Shown: piece by piece, positions 32,160 to 44,770 of the stretch
How the letters are laid out: every line of letters starts with the position of its first letter
Position numbering within the stretch: position 1 is the stretch's first letter
Source: Trissonchulus latispiculum
Taxonomy: Eukaryota; Nematoda; Enoplea; Enoplida; Ironidae
NCBI GenBank assembly: GCA_030248195.1
Contig: JASAND010017931.1
Location: 1-64,000, forward strand
Direction: 5' to 3'
Length of the DNA: 64,000 bases
Notes under the pieces: model-generated
The model's input: only the letters and a program-made list of their open reading frames with translations
Databases searched by the model: none
What the model was told of the DNA's origin: nothing
Made by a program: the position numbers and the translations under genes

Positions 32160-34227
32160 GTATACGAGGATGTGCAGATTGCTATTGAAGCTGCTGAAAA
32201 ATCAATCTCATAGGATGAAGTGAATTGAACAAGACTCGCAGGAGGGAAGGTGAACCGAGGGTTACAAACACATTGTAAGTAGGAGGAGGCGCATTTAGGC
32301 ACTTTCGGTTTTCGCACAACTCACCCTTCCCCAAATTGGAAAATGAGCTGAAGGTGCGATGTCCGAATTTTCAAAAGAAAATAAAACTTTTGTCTGGGGG
32401 GGGGGGGGCGGCGGCGAGCGATTTTCCTCTGGTCTTTTTCTGGTGTAAAACGCTTTAACTCACCTGCACAGGCCAAAGCAATGGTTGCACCGCTGAAGTT
32501 AGGTTTGGACTGCATCATGACTAGAACCTTTTACAGAAAGCTATGTACATATGAAATATGAAATGAAATAGCTCGCAGTGAACATTGCAGTGAATAAATG
32601 CAGTAATTAATTTGCATAAATGCAAGTTCATTATGAAACTTTAATTTATTGGTGCCTTCTTCTGCTGTTTCCCAAAGTTGAACCCAGTGACTGATTTATG
32701 AACACAGATGACTAAATTAATGCAATATTACGCAAGGGCAAGTTTTTCACCAGTAATTTTTAAACCATGTTTTACAATTGAAGAAGTGATAGAATCGGGT
32801 CAAAATGAAATTTTGTTTGCGCTGAATTAAGAAAAGCTAAATAAGTTATAAATATCGGAAACTAAGTTCCAAAAGAATTGACATGACTATCACGACTCAC
32901 GAGGTATACAACCAGCTTATGCATCCAATAGCATCAGACTAAAACTTTAAGCCAATTTACAACTTTTAAAATGTATATGTATTATCTTAGGGTTCCCCCT
33001 TGTTAAATTTATTTCTTTGAACGTTTCTAGGTAGGAAAAATTTAGCGATGCGTTTGTAAAAAAGTGTTTACTTTTGAAAGAAAGGATTGGATAGTAATTG
33101 AAGAGAGTTGTAGGCAAGTTGCGAAGGTTAGTGTTAGTGTAAAGTAGAACGTTGAAGGGCAAAGAGTCAAAAGGTTAGACCTAAATTGTACAATAACCAG
33201 AAGGATCTATCTCACTCTCCTATCCAATCTTCCCTACCAATATGCAGACTCACCTAAAATTTGTAAATTTGTGACATCATTTTGAACTCGCCCGTCATCT
33301 GATTTTGATTAATTTTATTGGAACTATAACTGTGATGATCTATTGCATTAAACTGGATTGAAAATTGAGTAAGTGAATAAAATATATTAAAAAATTATTC
33401 TATATATATATATAAATATATAAAATATATTCTCGTTGGATCCGACACTTCCTCGCATTTTTATTCGAATTTGAAATTGATTTTAAAAGAATGGAATTGA
33501 ATTAGAATTTTAATAGCTTTTGTTTTCATCGAGTAAGTGCGAATGAGAGTGGGGATAGAAAAGCACAACGTCTCTCTTGGAAGGATGAGTATCTCCTCTC
33601 CCCTCCCTGGGGTTCAGTTCTTATTTGATAGTATAACTGGCTAACGAAAAAATGACTTGAGCGGCTTATTAAAGAATTTCATATTTCATATTCATGTTTT
33701 AGTATTTTGTGTTTTTCTATATAGGTTTAGGCTTTGATAGTTTAGCAGTTTTGCCACGAAATTATGTTTATCTCAGCTAACAATATAAAAACAAAATCTG
33801 TGTAAAATAAAACTTAACAAATTAATTTCATTTGTTGAACATACAATTTTTGGTTTTGAATATATGAAGTTGGTTGCTCCTCAGTTCGGTGAAAGTGCTC
33901 GAAAAGCATGATTCTCTTAACAATTTTCTCAATTTTTTCCGCTGTTTTTTCTATCTCAGAAAAACTATCGGCCCCCGAGATTTTCATTTTCAATGAGTAT
34001 GCTATATGTAATTGCTGAGCGTATACTGCTGAATTGATGAGAAAGTTGATTGGACAGTTAAAAATTGGTCGAGGGAAGTTTTATTTTGACGGATAGTAAT
34101 GTAATAGTGAAGCCTGGGAGTTGAACCAAAACACAACCACTATTACAAGGGACTGGCACAATGTAACGCGGAACTGAAGGAGATCTAGCCCAGGCGGCTC
34201 TCCAGGCTCTCCAGGCGCACCGATAAC
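32160..34227. other. Mostly single-copy non-coding DNA
   Basis: No gene seen. A short TA tract lies at about 33395-33430, a CT-rich patch near 33570-33610 and a poly-G run at about 32397-32408. Frames at 32321-32518 (-) and 32947-33162 (-) carry no domain. Confidence 0.5.
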
Positions 34228-34234
34228 ATATTAA

Positions 34235-34929
34235 CAAGAGTTCATAATTCTATTATATATTAGAAGAAGAGTAAGCCACTAGAGGGCTCCTCTTCTTGGC
34301 ATTGCGTAACGGTGCTCCGACCACAATACGCGAATGTTCCCCCGTTTGGTGGGGGGGGGTCGACAGGCATACCCCCTCCCCGTTTGGTGGGGGGGTAGCA
34401 AAAAGTGGTCCCCGTTTGGTGGGGGGGTAGCCAAAAGAGGTCCCCGTTTGGGGGGGGGGTCGTCAAGACAGGCAGAGATTGGCTGAATCTGATTGGCTGT
34501 TAGCGACCCCCCCCCCCCCCCCAAACGGGGACCCCTTTTTGCATACCCCCCACCAAACGGGGACCTCTTTTGGCTACCCCCCCACCAAACGGGGACCTCT
34601 TTTGGCTACCCCCCCACCAAACGGGGACCCATTTTTGAATAGAACAAAAACTACCGTAATCCTCTGCTATACCCCCCCACCAAACGGGGAGGGGGTCTCT
34701 GCAATCTGATTGGCTGTTGGCTACCCCCCCACCAAACGGGGACCTCTTTTCTGCTACCCCCCCACCAAACGGAGGGGGGGTATGCTTTGTCGAAGAGAGC
34801 TACCCCCCCACCAAACGGGGGAACATTCGCGTATTGTGGTCGGAGCACCGTTACGCAATGTCAAGAAGAGGAGCCCTCTAGTGGCTTACTCTTCTTCTAT
34901 AATATAAGGGAAATTATTATGGACTCTTG
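34235..34929. mobile_element. G-run foldback element, copy C
   Basis: Flanked by ATATTAA at 34228-34234 and 34930-34936. The right half is nearly identical to that of copy A, including the unique GAATAGAACAAAAACTACCG segment and the second ATCTGATTGGCTGTTGGCTA, so A and C are the closest pair. Confidence 0.88.
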
Positions 34930-34939
34930 ATATTAAGGT

Positions 34940-35530
34940 TACTCCAGGCTACCCCGGAGCGTTTACCCAGAAATTAGAGCTGACTCCAATTTGGATAAAG
35001 TTAAATAAATATAATTAGACAACTGCTGATTTTAATAAAGTCAAGTAGAAATTAATATCAAGTAAATAGAATTAACAAAATTAGTAACAAAACGTACTGG
35101 CTGGCTACCAACAACATATGAAATGGGGGAGGGGTAACAAAGCACAGAAGAATGGGGAAAGGGGGAATTTGGGAAAGGGCTGGAAGTTGAGCACGACAGA
35201 GAGGGGGTATATATATGAGTTGAGTTAAACGAAAAAGGATTAGAAATAAATAGGAGGTTACGAAGACCGGAGAAAACAAAATCCTACGTCTGAAACGTAA
35301 CTTTACCACTCCGCGCAAAATGACCTACTTCGCGCCATTCAGGAGAAAGAAGAACCTAGCTGTCCGACTTTGTTCGAACTGGAAGAGAGTAACAAAGCTG
35401 GCATAATATACGGGCATCCCCATATAGAACCCAACACGAAAATTGTTGCCAATTGGGAGGGAGGGAAATTTTGTCAAAATGAATCTCTCAAAAGGCGACG
35501 CTTTCCTTTATGTGAAAGAAAATAAAATAA
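34940..35530. other. Non-coding stretch
   Basis: Purine-rich patches (35110-35200) and no recognisable gene. Confidence 0.5.
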
Positions 35531-35534
35531 AGGA

Positions 35535-35929
35535 AACAAGTAGGCCCCAAAAGGGGCAGTATTCCTTTGTAGACCTTTTTTTATTCAATTGCGAAATTGG
35601 TTTCGTTGGAGTCGTTTCGTCCTGGAAGCATTGGAAACTCCAGGTAGCATATACCTAATCTGATTCCCTATGCACCGATGCGTAGCTCCCAAGCTACACT
35701 GGTGCTCAAACATCTGCAACCGTTTAGATTGCTGACAGCCGAAGACTGCGCGATGGCTTTCAGTTCTGCTGCTTAAATAGGTTCTAAAACCTAATTTGCA
35801 TAATCCGAATGCAAAAAATCTGACCTAAGCTAGCCCTGTGTTGAAGATAGGGCTTCTGAATGGAGAAATGACTCACACTGCACTAAACATAGAAGTTTCC
35901 ATTTTATACATTTCTGCTCCAGCAGGAAT
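35535..35929 (-). mobile_element. CCTGCT-hairpin element, full-length inverse copy
   Basis: Reads on the minus strand from ATTCCTGCT-GG-AGCAGAAAT (35910-35929) to the CCCCTTTTGGGGCCTACTTGTT end at 35535. It matches both termini of 26427-26883 with a diverged interior. Confidence 0.65.
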
Positions 35930-36115
35930 AATAAAAAGTGGATTTTTGGCGAGCTTTGCTAAGTTCCATTTTTTGTAACAAATTAAGGCAACAAATAACA
36001 AAAGAAAATAACAAAGGAACAAGGCAAACGGAAGACAAAGGAAGATAGCAGACGGAGCCCCCATTTTAAGTCACTGCCGTACACGTCAAAAGAAAGTTCT
36101 CAACTGAAAGTGGTG

Positions 36116-36250
36116 TGACCAGTGTTGGACGCGGGCCGAAATTTGCGGCCCGCACCCGCCCCGCAGCCCGCGCTCAGAGTTTTGGCCCGCACAGGGCTGG
36201 CCCGCGGCCCGCATCAATAAAATATGGCCCGCGGCGGCCCGCAACTAATT
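36116..36250. repeat. GCGGCCCGC word array with hAT-like head
   Basis: CAGTGTTGGACGCGGGCC followed by repeated GGCCCGC words. The head resembles hAT termini. No inverted partner found nearby. Confidence 0.45.
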
Positions 36251-37540
36251 TCGGTTATGCAAGCATCATAGCATTGAATAATTGCTACTTTCATTGATTA
36301 TTCGTCGTTTCTTCATAAGGAACTGTCATATAAGCGCGTTTGTTGTTTTCAAAATCATTCATATAGCTAGCCTGGCAAACCAAATATAGACATTTCTATG
36401 TATCTTTACGTTTATTTAAAGCAAATGAATAATTTTGATATTTTCACAAAGATTTCAACAAACATTTCACAAACATTTCAAAGTTAACCATGAAGATAGC
36501 ACTACATTATAAAAGATATGTTTTCGCGTCCGAAAGCAAACACATCACAAATACACAGACACTCCAGTATAAATGCATAAATAACGATATTAAACATTAG
36601 AGAATTTAAAGGTTTTACGGGGAATTTTATGGGTTTTTAAGAGAATAATCACGAAACGCTTCATGAAAGGAAATTGGAGGAGAGGTAGTAGGTAAAATTT
36701 AATAAAAATTTTCGTTTTCTAGTAAATTTCAAGACATCATCGTATCTACTTTGTATCTGCTAGATTTCCGCTGACCGAAAATGGTATGGTTCGAACTTCG
36801 AGCCTAAAATATCAATAACTTTATGTTTTTATTAACCACAATTTTTGCTCTGGAGTGGGTCTACTTGTTGGGCAAGTATTGTTGGTTGCCGGCCCAAATC
36901 AAGAAGAAATTTGAGAAAAATTAAAGAAACAGCTATTTGAGTTATTGAATGATGTAACCAATGTCTCGCAAAAAATTACTTACGTCTGCAAAAAATCTGG
37001 ATAATTAAACTCCTGTTAAATGCAGTAAAATAATGTCGGAAAACCAAATTAGTTTCATTGTATTTAGTAGACAGAGAAAATATTAGGTTGGATTTTGATA
37101 TGACAAGCGATTTCCAAATCCCAGCTCCAATTAATTAATGATTCAGAAAAGATAATTTTTACGGAATCCAAAATCAGACTGTTTTGACTAATTTTGTAGC
37201 GGTACATTTCAGGCTACCGTAAGACGAAAATGAAATGCTAAAAGTTAGGTACCTACGCAACAATTTAGCTACGGTTACATAGGCATCGGGAGGTTCCTGA
37301 AAAAGTCCATTCTTGCAATTGAATTTGGTCAATGGCCACGTCATGTTTTGACGGTATACGGCAATGCGTCAATTTCCGAATTATGGTCTGTAGACTATTG
37401 GCAGGGCGTACTGCACAGAATGCCAGGACCAAATTGTGCGAATTGAATTTAAGATCTCTAAAATGATTCAAATCTGTTGAATAGGTAATCCGAAATTTAT
37501 TATGCGCATGAAACGTTTTATCTTAACGACGATTAAATGT
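36250..37540. other. Non-coding; one truncated repeat copy
   Basis: About 36850-37080 is a fragment of the GGTGGTGATTCC element family (shared TTACTTACGTCTGCAAAAAA and AATGCAGTAAAATAAT). No gene elsewhere in the stretch. Confidence 0.5.
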
Positions 37541-37710
37541 GACCGTGAACAATCATTTGAAAGATTGAAATCAGGATTGAAAGAATTGAATAAAAGTGGT
37601 CAGGGCGAGGATTGATCCGCCGGGCTTTGGATCTTTCGTAACATCCCTTGATAGCGAGTCTATGCTATGCTGATTTCAACCTTTCCTGTGAAAGTTGCTG
37701 ATACTTAACA
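37540..37710 (-). mobile_element. tRNA-derived SINE-like copy 2
   Basis: Aligns with 19430-19640 over the flanks AATCAGGATTGAAAGA and CTGATTTCAACCTTT and over the CAGGGCG and GCTTTGGATCTT segments. The tRNA-like head is more decayed. Confidence 0.5.
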
Positions 37711-40395
37711 ATCATGACGATACAGAGTCCCTTTTTTAGACCACCCTCCAACCTGCCTTATCCGTGGACTGATTTGGGAGTCCAATTTGAATTCAGTGGC
37801 CAGGGAAACATTATCTAAAACTTTTCAGCAAGTTTGAAGTCAAAATGTTTTCTGTTTTCTTTGGTCCTTTAAAAAGTTTAAATATTTTTACCTCTAAAAA
37901 TTTTATTACCAATGAAGCAGAAATATGTTAGGATAGTTCCATACAGAATTCGAAGTGGGTCACAATTTCGTGACCTGCGGATATCCACGACCCGCTACTG
38001 ATTAGGCTTGCGGACCTTCTTCGCCCACTTCTTCAATTTTGACTCAGATTTTTCCAACTCTGATTCCGTATAAAGTTGTTTTCCTTGTTGTTAGTTTGTA
38101 TGTGCGTGTATATGAAGAGTATACAGTATGTAAATAAAAATATTTAAGGGGATAGTATCTCTCAGGATTTCAATTGACTGGATTCAATTTATTTCATGCA
38201 TTTTAGTTATTATTTTTTATTAATTGTAATCTATTCATCTTCGCTTTTACCATTGAATTGGTTATTTAGTTCCACTAAACATTCCACTCAGGTAGTTTTT
38301 AGAAAGATGTGGAACAAAGTTCTACATTGTTTCTTTCCGTCGGAAACTGTTCATCCATCTATTGCTTAATAAAAGTTGTTAGAAACTGAGAACACTTCTC
38401 TTACGGTACGTAGTTTATTCGGATGTAAATACTGTAATGTTGAAAAAACTTAAATTACAAAACACAATGTGTTGATTTATTAGTATTAAAATCGCTATTT
38501 TGATAGGATGAGAAGAGAGGATAGGAACAGAGGAGGGCTAGTTGCAACTTTTCTGTCCACCTTAAGCGCAAAAATTACCTTTAGCGGACAGTTTTATACA
38601 GTGTTTTGCTTTGAGTCCATCTAGCCGAAATTAGGTTTCTTTTGCATTTGTATTTGGATGTGGGGCGGTCGGGCAAATCGCCAGGTACTAAGTTGCACGT
38701 TTGTAGTTGCAGTAGTAATGCAGAAGATAGGTGATAAGCAATACCAATAGCAACACATTTACGTATACAGATGCAAACGCTGTACATACAGAATAGTCAA
38801 ACTCAGCAACATATACATACATATCACAGAAGTGGTTTTAAATTTTATACTTTAAAAATTTCAATGTTAACATGATAGTGTTTAGAAATTTGTACAATTT
38901 TTGGACTTGAACGTCACAGTGACCCAGTGATGTTCGTTTTACTACTATCAGTGACACACTTTTCTGGACTTCTGTCACTGAAGTAAAAGCAAAGTTTTCG
39001 GTCAGATCATAGAAAAAAAGGGGCACTCCGGTTTTATCCCTCGATACCTCCCTCCTCCTTTTACTGACCTAAAAACTTTTTACCAATGTAGTCTAATAAC
39101 TGATAAGCAACCAAACCATTGCTTTCTGCCCTGTCCTTGAACTTGAATTTTGAACAGTTTTTCTTTTCACCACATGAGTGACCTACTTCTGTTTTATTCG
39201 ACTTTTACTCTTATTTGTTTTATTTTTGGACGTAGGGTTTTTGATCTCAGCTAACTGGTTATGTGTAAACGATTAGATTATGCCATTTTTGATGAAGGAT
39301 TTATATTAGTTGCCTAGTCTGTACTTTACCAAACATATATTCCAATTTAAATTTTTACTACAGTATGGCTGTGATCAGGTAAGAAGAAACAACAGTTTTA
39401 AGTATTAAATTATTAATGTAAAATTTAATTATTAAGAACTCTAGTTATATATGTTAAGTATCTGAGCTTTGTCAAAATAAAATGTTCCAACTTGTTAGTT
39501 CGCCATCACACAAAAGTTGTATTCAGTTCTGGCACCGGGATCTGTACCTATATGGATGCAGATTATTATCGCGATTGAAGATGAAGATTATTAATCGTGA
39601 TAGCGACTAAAATCTCGCTGATCCCACGGTTAATTTATTCTTTGCACATGAAATAATTAGCTTCTTTCCTGCTCTACATACATATCATAAGTATGATAAG
39701 GTTGCTTGAAACGGGTAAATTACCGTTTCTGTATCGACCTGAGCAGTTGCAAAACTTGACGCTTTAATGGCAAATTTGAAGACTTGTAGATAAAATGAAT
39801 TGGGAAGACATCCTTATTCAAGTCAAATTTGTAGTGCTTTTCTCTAAGCCGGTTTGGATCGACCATCATTCATTCTCGATGGCGATGAAACAAGAAGTGC
39901 AGTTGCAGCAGAACGAACGCTTCTTAAGGTCTGAAAACTAAAAATTTCTCAAAACATCTGTGAACAATTCAAAGAATTTTCAGAACTATGTTAACTGCTA
40001 AATTAAGCTTATCCTGACAGTTTGAGCCTTTCGACCGGCAGACGCCATTGAGAGACAAGCTTGCAGAAAATCGTAGGTTTTAAGTCTATTAATGCACTTT
40101 ATCCTTTTATGAAGTTTCTACAAAAACATGGCTGCACAAGGTTTGATTTGCTGCAGTGATAATGAACTCAAGTTTACCAAACTGTGAAAGGATTTTGGTA
40201 AATGACAAAAACTTAGAAAAGTAGGGAGGGGTAGTGTGGAAAGGGGGTGTGGTAAGCCTGTTGATACGTGAAACACCAATTTATTAATTCTGAATCTTGT
40301 CATCTGCACGTCTTTTTTAAACTTACAAGTCATTTTTGAAGCCAGCGTGACCTGTATTTTAATATCATGTACTAAAAATATTTATCTTTTGTTTT
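37710..40395. other. Mostly single-copy non-coding DNA
   Basis: No dispersed repeat family recognised. Isolated splice-like and coding-like scraps occur (for example TTTTCTCTAAG before an open stretch at about 39848-39930), but none could be joined in frame to a neighbour. Confidence 0.4.
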
Positions 40396-40398
40396 TAG

Positions 40399-40608
40399 AT
40401 AACGAATTCAACTAGAAGCGAATTTGTTGGCTTTATGGTTTTTATACTATTATGGAGAGGCGCCATTAAAGCCATTATTTTAACCATTTGCTATCTGTGC
40501 TACGCTCTATGCAAAAAGGGTTCAGCCTTTTTGACAGTATCAGATCAGTTACTCAATATTATTCCTTTTACTGCTACCACACACAGTCAGACAACGTTGG
40601 TTAGCTGA
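40399..40608 (+). CDS. Candidate terminal exon with a membrane-like segment
   Basis: A 69-codon frame begins right at a strong acceptor (CTTTTGTTTTTAG, ends 40398) and ends at TGA 40606-40608. Residues 10-34 form a hydrophobic stretch (FVGFMVFILLW, then AIILTICYLCYAL) followed by CKKG, like a transmembrane helix with a positive cytosolic edge. The first ATG is internal, so it could only be a downstream exon. No upstream partner was found. Chance cannot be excluded. Confidence 0.28.
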   Translation: MTNSTRSEFVGFMVFILLWRGAIKAIILTICYLCYALCKKGSAFLTVSDQLLNIIPFTATTHSQTTLVS

Positions 40609-40837
40609 TCAGTCTGCTGTAGCTTTTCTAATAAACGCTATAGGTTAATCCTCATATTTATTTTTCTCCTGGTCATCAATCAGAAAATTCGGCTGCAGTC
40701 TGAATCATTAAAGTGAAGTGAAGAGGGAGGTGCCAATGGTTGATCCGAGATTCCCTCTTAGGATTGGATAGAATTGGATAGGAAGGTAATTTGCGCTTGT
40801 ACATTTATTTGGCAGAATTAAATATTTAAAAAACTAA

Positions 40838-41047
40838 AATAATGAAGAGGAATGTCAGAAAAGCATTGGTAAAATCATATACTGTCTGTATGATGAATCC
40901 CAGAAGCTAGGTTTTATGGCCTGTGCGGTAGAATTTCGTGTTGGCGAAACCACAATTATATACTTGCTGAAGCCAAAACGACTACCACTGGATGGAACTG
41001 TTGTTGGTATCTTCCGTTCGAACAAGAAAGATCTGATTCATGTTTGA
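40838..41047 (+). CDS. Candidate orphan coding segment
   Basis: Frame open from 40838 to TGA 41045-41047 (69 codons); the internal ATG at 40916 would give 43 residues. The product alternates hydrophobic and charged residues like a beta-rich domain (SQKLGFMACAVEFRVGETTI, then a KPKRLPLDG turn). It lies in single-copy DNA 230 bp after the candidate exon at 40399. Family not recognised. Confidence 0.25.
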   Translation, partial: NNEEECQKSIGKIIYCLYDESQKLGFMACAVEFRVGETTIIYLLKPKRLPLDGTVVGIFRSNKKDLIHV

Positions 41048-41049
41048 AA

Positions 41050-42920
41050 CTTTAAATTCTAAGTTTTAAATGCATTTGTAAATCTGTCTTGAATGTAAGC
41101 TTTTGCTTTGGAAAAGGTTGGCAAGTTGGTATATGCCCAATAGTTAAAAAAAACTTTAGGGGACATTTTAGGGTCAGTTTTTAGACTTTCTTCCATGTAG
41201 CTGATTTTTACATATTTTATTACATATTTATCCAAACGGTATGTTTTAACGAGTTCTTGAATATAAATCTTGAAGTCTTATTCAGTTACAGCGTGAGCGC
41301 AGTCAAAAGGGAAGAAACTTTTGATCGGTACTGTAGCTTGTTCAGTACATAATTTGATCTCAAAGTTGAGGTTGCTTGTGTTAAACATGGAAAATGCGAA
41401 AAGTTGCCACCTTTCTAGTCCGCCAGAGATATCTCACGAATGCAAAATGTCAACATCGTGTAAAAACTTTATGTCATATGTTTACCATGTTTCCGGATTG
41501 TGATCTGTAAAAATCGTAATTTGAATTTAGGTTCTTAGAACTTTTTAGTGAATTTTTGAAATATTAAAATTTGCTGTTTGTTGAAAGTCGTATCATTTAG
41601 CATCATATGAAAAAGCCAGCTACATCAGAGAAAGTAAAAATGACCAAAAATGATACCCTAGAGTCTAGAAAAACTTGTGTCAAGGTCCATTTGTTTACTT
41701 ATATACCTACTATTTGATGCGATTAATGAGAATTACATATTTAGAAAATCAGCCTTGTCATCAGGTATAACCTGTTCTTGCATATGACCACTGGAAAGTG
41801 TTATAGTAAGAAAATTCATGCAAAGTTTGAGGTTACTTAATTAATTATTCAGAATAAAATAACTTGACAACTATCTCTTTTAATCGGGGGCTTCTTGAAC
41901 TTCTCTTTCTGCAGAAACTATAGTTTTAAATTTTAAAATTTCATACTTTCATTGTTAACGGAAAGACTAGTCGAGCAGCTTGGAACTGTTGCTTTTCTTA
42001 TGTTGTAAAGTCGGTTGAAATCTCGAACAGATGTCTGTAACTTTAAGTCTGACTTTGCTAAAAGTAAAATTTCTAGGAAAACATTAGAAAGTACCTATCT
42101 ATGTACACATTCTTTCATTGTTGGCTGTAAATGTCAAGTTTGGTAACACTTAAAGACGATATAACTTTCTTTGTCCTCAACGATCGTAAAACATTTTGCA
42201 ATTTAATTTCTTATTAACGAATTGCCTATTTTGGCGGGAATTTTACCTTCAAGTCTTCACTTTGTGAAAGCATATAGTCGGGGCAGGCAGTACATCAGTG
42301 ACTAAATTGTGATTACGCCATGCACTTTGTTCTGGGGAAGCTGACACTAGCTAGCAATTCTAACGAGTCTAGTTATGGTGCATTTTATGTTGTTTATATA
42401 ATTCGGATCTTGTTTGATTGGTCCTCCTCCTCCACTCTACGCTTTTAAACTGGGCCAAACGATGTAAGATTTGGTAGTGAAGACTCTTTTATCATGGTGA
42501 CTTCAGCTATCTCAAACTTTTTTAGTTTCGCTAAATTAGATTTTTCGGTTCAGAAGGCAGAGGAAAGATTTTGCCTTCGCTTTTGTTTGAAACTGGCAGA
42601 AGTTTTCGGAGCCGTAGAGCACTAATCTAAAAACTGTTGTTGTTTTCTGTATCTTCAAACCAAAAAATGGAATTTTACGAAGTCGAATAATTTGTGATAT
42701 TTCAACTAAAAATGGTCGAATACAAACTGCTTCAAAATTTTCTTGTTTGGTAAAGTTTTAAGAAGTTTGAATGGGTTGGGGATAATCGGGACAAGCCTTT
42801 CAAGTAGGCTCCATTGTATCCAGTTTTGTTCATACAAGTTTCGTGGCTTCACTTCACTTCAATTTGCAGTTTTCATAGAATTCGTATCAGAAGCATACAT
42901 AGTTGGCCTAGCAAGCAATA
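41050..42920. other. Single-copy AT-rich non-coding DNA
   Basis: No gene, RNA or repeat recognised. Confidence 0.5.
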
Positions 42921-42924
42921 AATT

Positions 42925-43830
42925 AACTAACAGGGAATTAACTAACTAACTAACTAAATTAACTAACTCCAGGGAATAGTTCTCCCTGCGTATTCTCACA
43001 GCGCTCATTGGCTCTCCGGTTTCGGACAAAGGCTTTGCCTTAGGGCCTTTTCGCGCGCGAGTTAAAAGAGTAGAGTTAAAATTTTTTAACTCGTTTAACC
43101 CTGCATGCGAGATAAAAGGAACTGTTTAACTCTTTTAACTCTGTGCACGAAAAGGATTGAGTTAATTTTAACTCTTTTAACAAGAGTGCATAATTGCACT
43201 ATATATAAGAAGAAGAGTAAGCCACTAGAGGGCTTCTCTTCTTGGCATTGCGTAACGGTGCTCCGCCCACAATACGCGAATGTTCCCCCCGTTTGGTGGG
43301 GGGGGGGGGTAGCAGAAAAGAGGTCCCCGTTTGGTGGGGGGTGGGGGGTAGCCAACAGCCAATCAGATTGCAGTGACCACCTCCCCGTTGGGGGGTAGAG
43401 CAGAGGATTACGGTAGTTTTTGCTCTATTCGAAAATGGGTCCCCGTTTGGTGGGGGGGTGGGGTAGCAAAGACAGGTCTCCGTTTGGGGGGGGGGTAAGC
43501 AAAGAGGTCCCCGTTTGGGGGGGGTCGTCGACAGCCAATCAGATTCAGCCAATCCTTGCCTGACTTACCAACCCCCCCAAACGGGGACCCCTTTTGTATA
43601 CCCCCCCACCAAACGGGGATCCCTTTTGCATACCTCCTACCAAACGGGGAGGGGTATGCTTGTCGACCCCCCCCCCACCAAACGGGAGAACATTCACGTA
43701 TTGTGGTCGGAGCACCGTTACGTAATGCCAAGAAGAGAAGCCCTCCAGTGGCTTACTCTTCTTCTAATATATAGTGCAATTATGCACTCTTGCTTTTAAC
43801 TCGTTTAACTCACTGCGGGAAAGGCGCTTA
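42925..43830. mobile_element. TTTTAACTC word-array element holding copy D
   Basis: TTTAACTC/GAGTTAAA words flank copy D on both sides. The outer ends CTTAGGGCCTTTTCGCGCGCGAGTTAAA (about 43030) and, inverted, GTTTAACTCACTGCGGGAAAGGCGCTTAG (to about 43832) are alignable. A short AACTAACT run precedes it at 42928-42968. No ORF and no clear target duplication. Confidence 0.45.
43181..43792. mobile_element. G-run foldback element, copy D
   Basis: Flanked by CTTTTAA at 43174-43180 and 43793-43799. Same ends as copies A-C but opposite internal orientation: GGATTACGGTAGTTTTTG and CCAATCAGAT lie on the left side here. Inserted into the TTTTAACTC word array. Confidence 0.88.
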
Positions 43831-43834
43831 GTGT

Positions 43835-44770
43835 TTGCAGGCAGGTAGTTTTCATTACTTCTTTACAAACAAAATTGCAGTCAGAGATGCCTTGAACAAA
43901 TTAAATGTAAATTTCAGGAAAGAAAAGCTCAGTCATCAATTGTATACTGTTTATAGGCAGAGCAGTATATTATGTAGACACAGAGCATAGTATGTTAATT
44001 CAACAAACACATAACCTAATTAGTACTACAGTTCTTGTTCTAGTATATGGTAGAAATGGTAATAGTTATATATAGCTAATAGTTATAGCTTATTTACCGT
44101 ACAGTAACCAAAGAAATTGACTTTGCATGATAACAAAATTAGATTTATAGCTACATATTTAATTTAAATTGAAACTGAGAAATGACAACCTAAAAGGTGG
44201 TTTAAGACTGCTTGCGTTGCTCTGGCTTGGTGAACCTCTGGGTCAAAGGGAGTGTGGGATTAGTCCAAGAGAACAGATGTGTTTTCTACAGTTTAAAGAG
44301 ACATTTACAGTAAATGGGTTTCATAGTTAAGTTCAAGTCCCAAAGGCTCATTTCCTAATACAAAAGAATCGTTTAGTCACTTCATTGCTGTTTAAGTTTA
44401 AAGCATCTGTTTAAAACTTTTCCTTCTTCACTGTAGTTTACTTTTCCGGAAATTAGTCCTCTGGGGATATTTTGATGTTATATAATGGACGCTATTCAAG
44501 AAACACTGGTATAAACTTTTGCGATTAGTTGTTGATACGCAATTGCTTCCTTGTGCATTGTGCAATTCTTTCTCTTCAACTGTACCTATTATACTGTTCT
44601 ATACCGTGTTATCAGAGGGTAAATGTGACTCCCCTCAGTTCTTGCATTGTTTTTGTGTTCATTCCCTGCTCATTTGATCAGAAAGGTAATATCTGGTTTG
44701 CTGTCGATTAGTGAAACAAAGATGATTATGACATGTAAAGAAATGTCATTGATAGGCTATGCTATTTCAG
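43835..44770. other. Single-copy non-coding DNA
   Basis: Nothing recognised. Confidence 0.5.

Noticed and set aside
38890..39010. GTCACTG-type words suggesting another word array
   Set aside because: Only a few scattered copies with no inverted partner or terminal motif.
39366..39379. Possible start microexon (ATGGCTGTGATCAG before GTAAGAAG)
   Set aside because: Joining it to the candidate exon at 40399 gives an immediate stop; no other partner was found.
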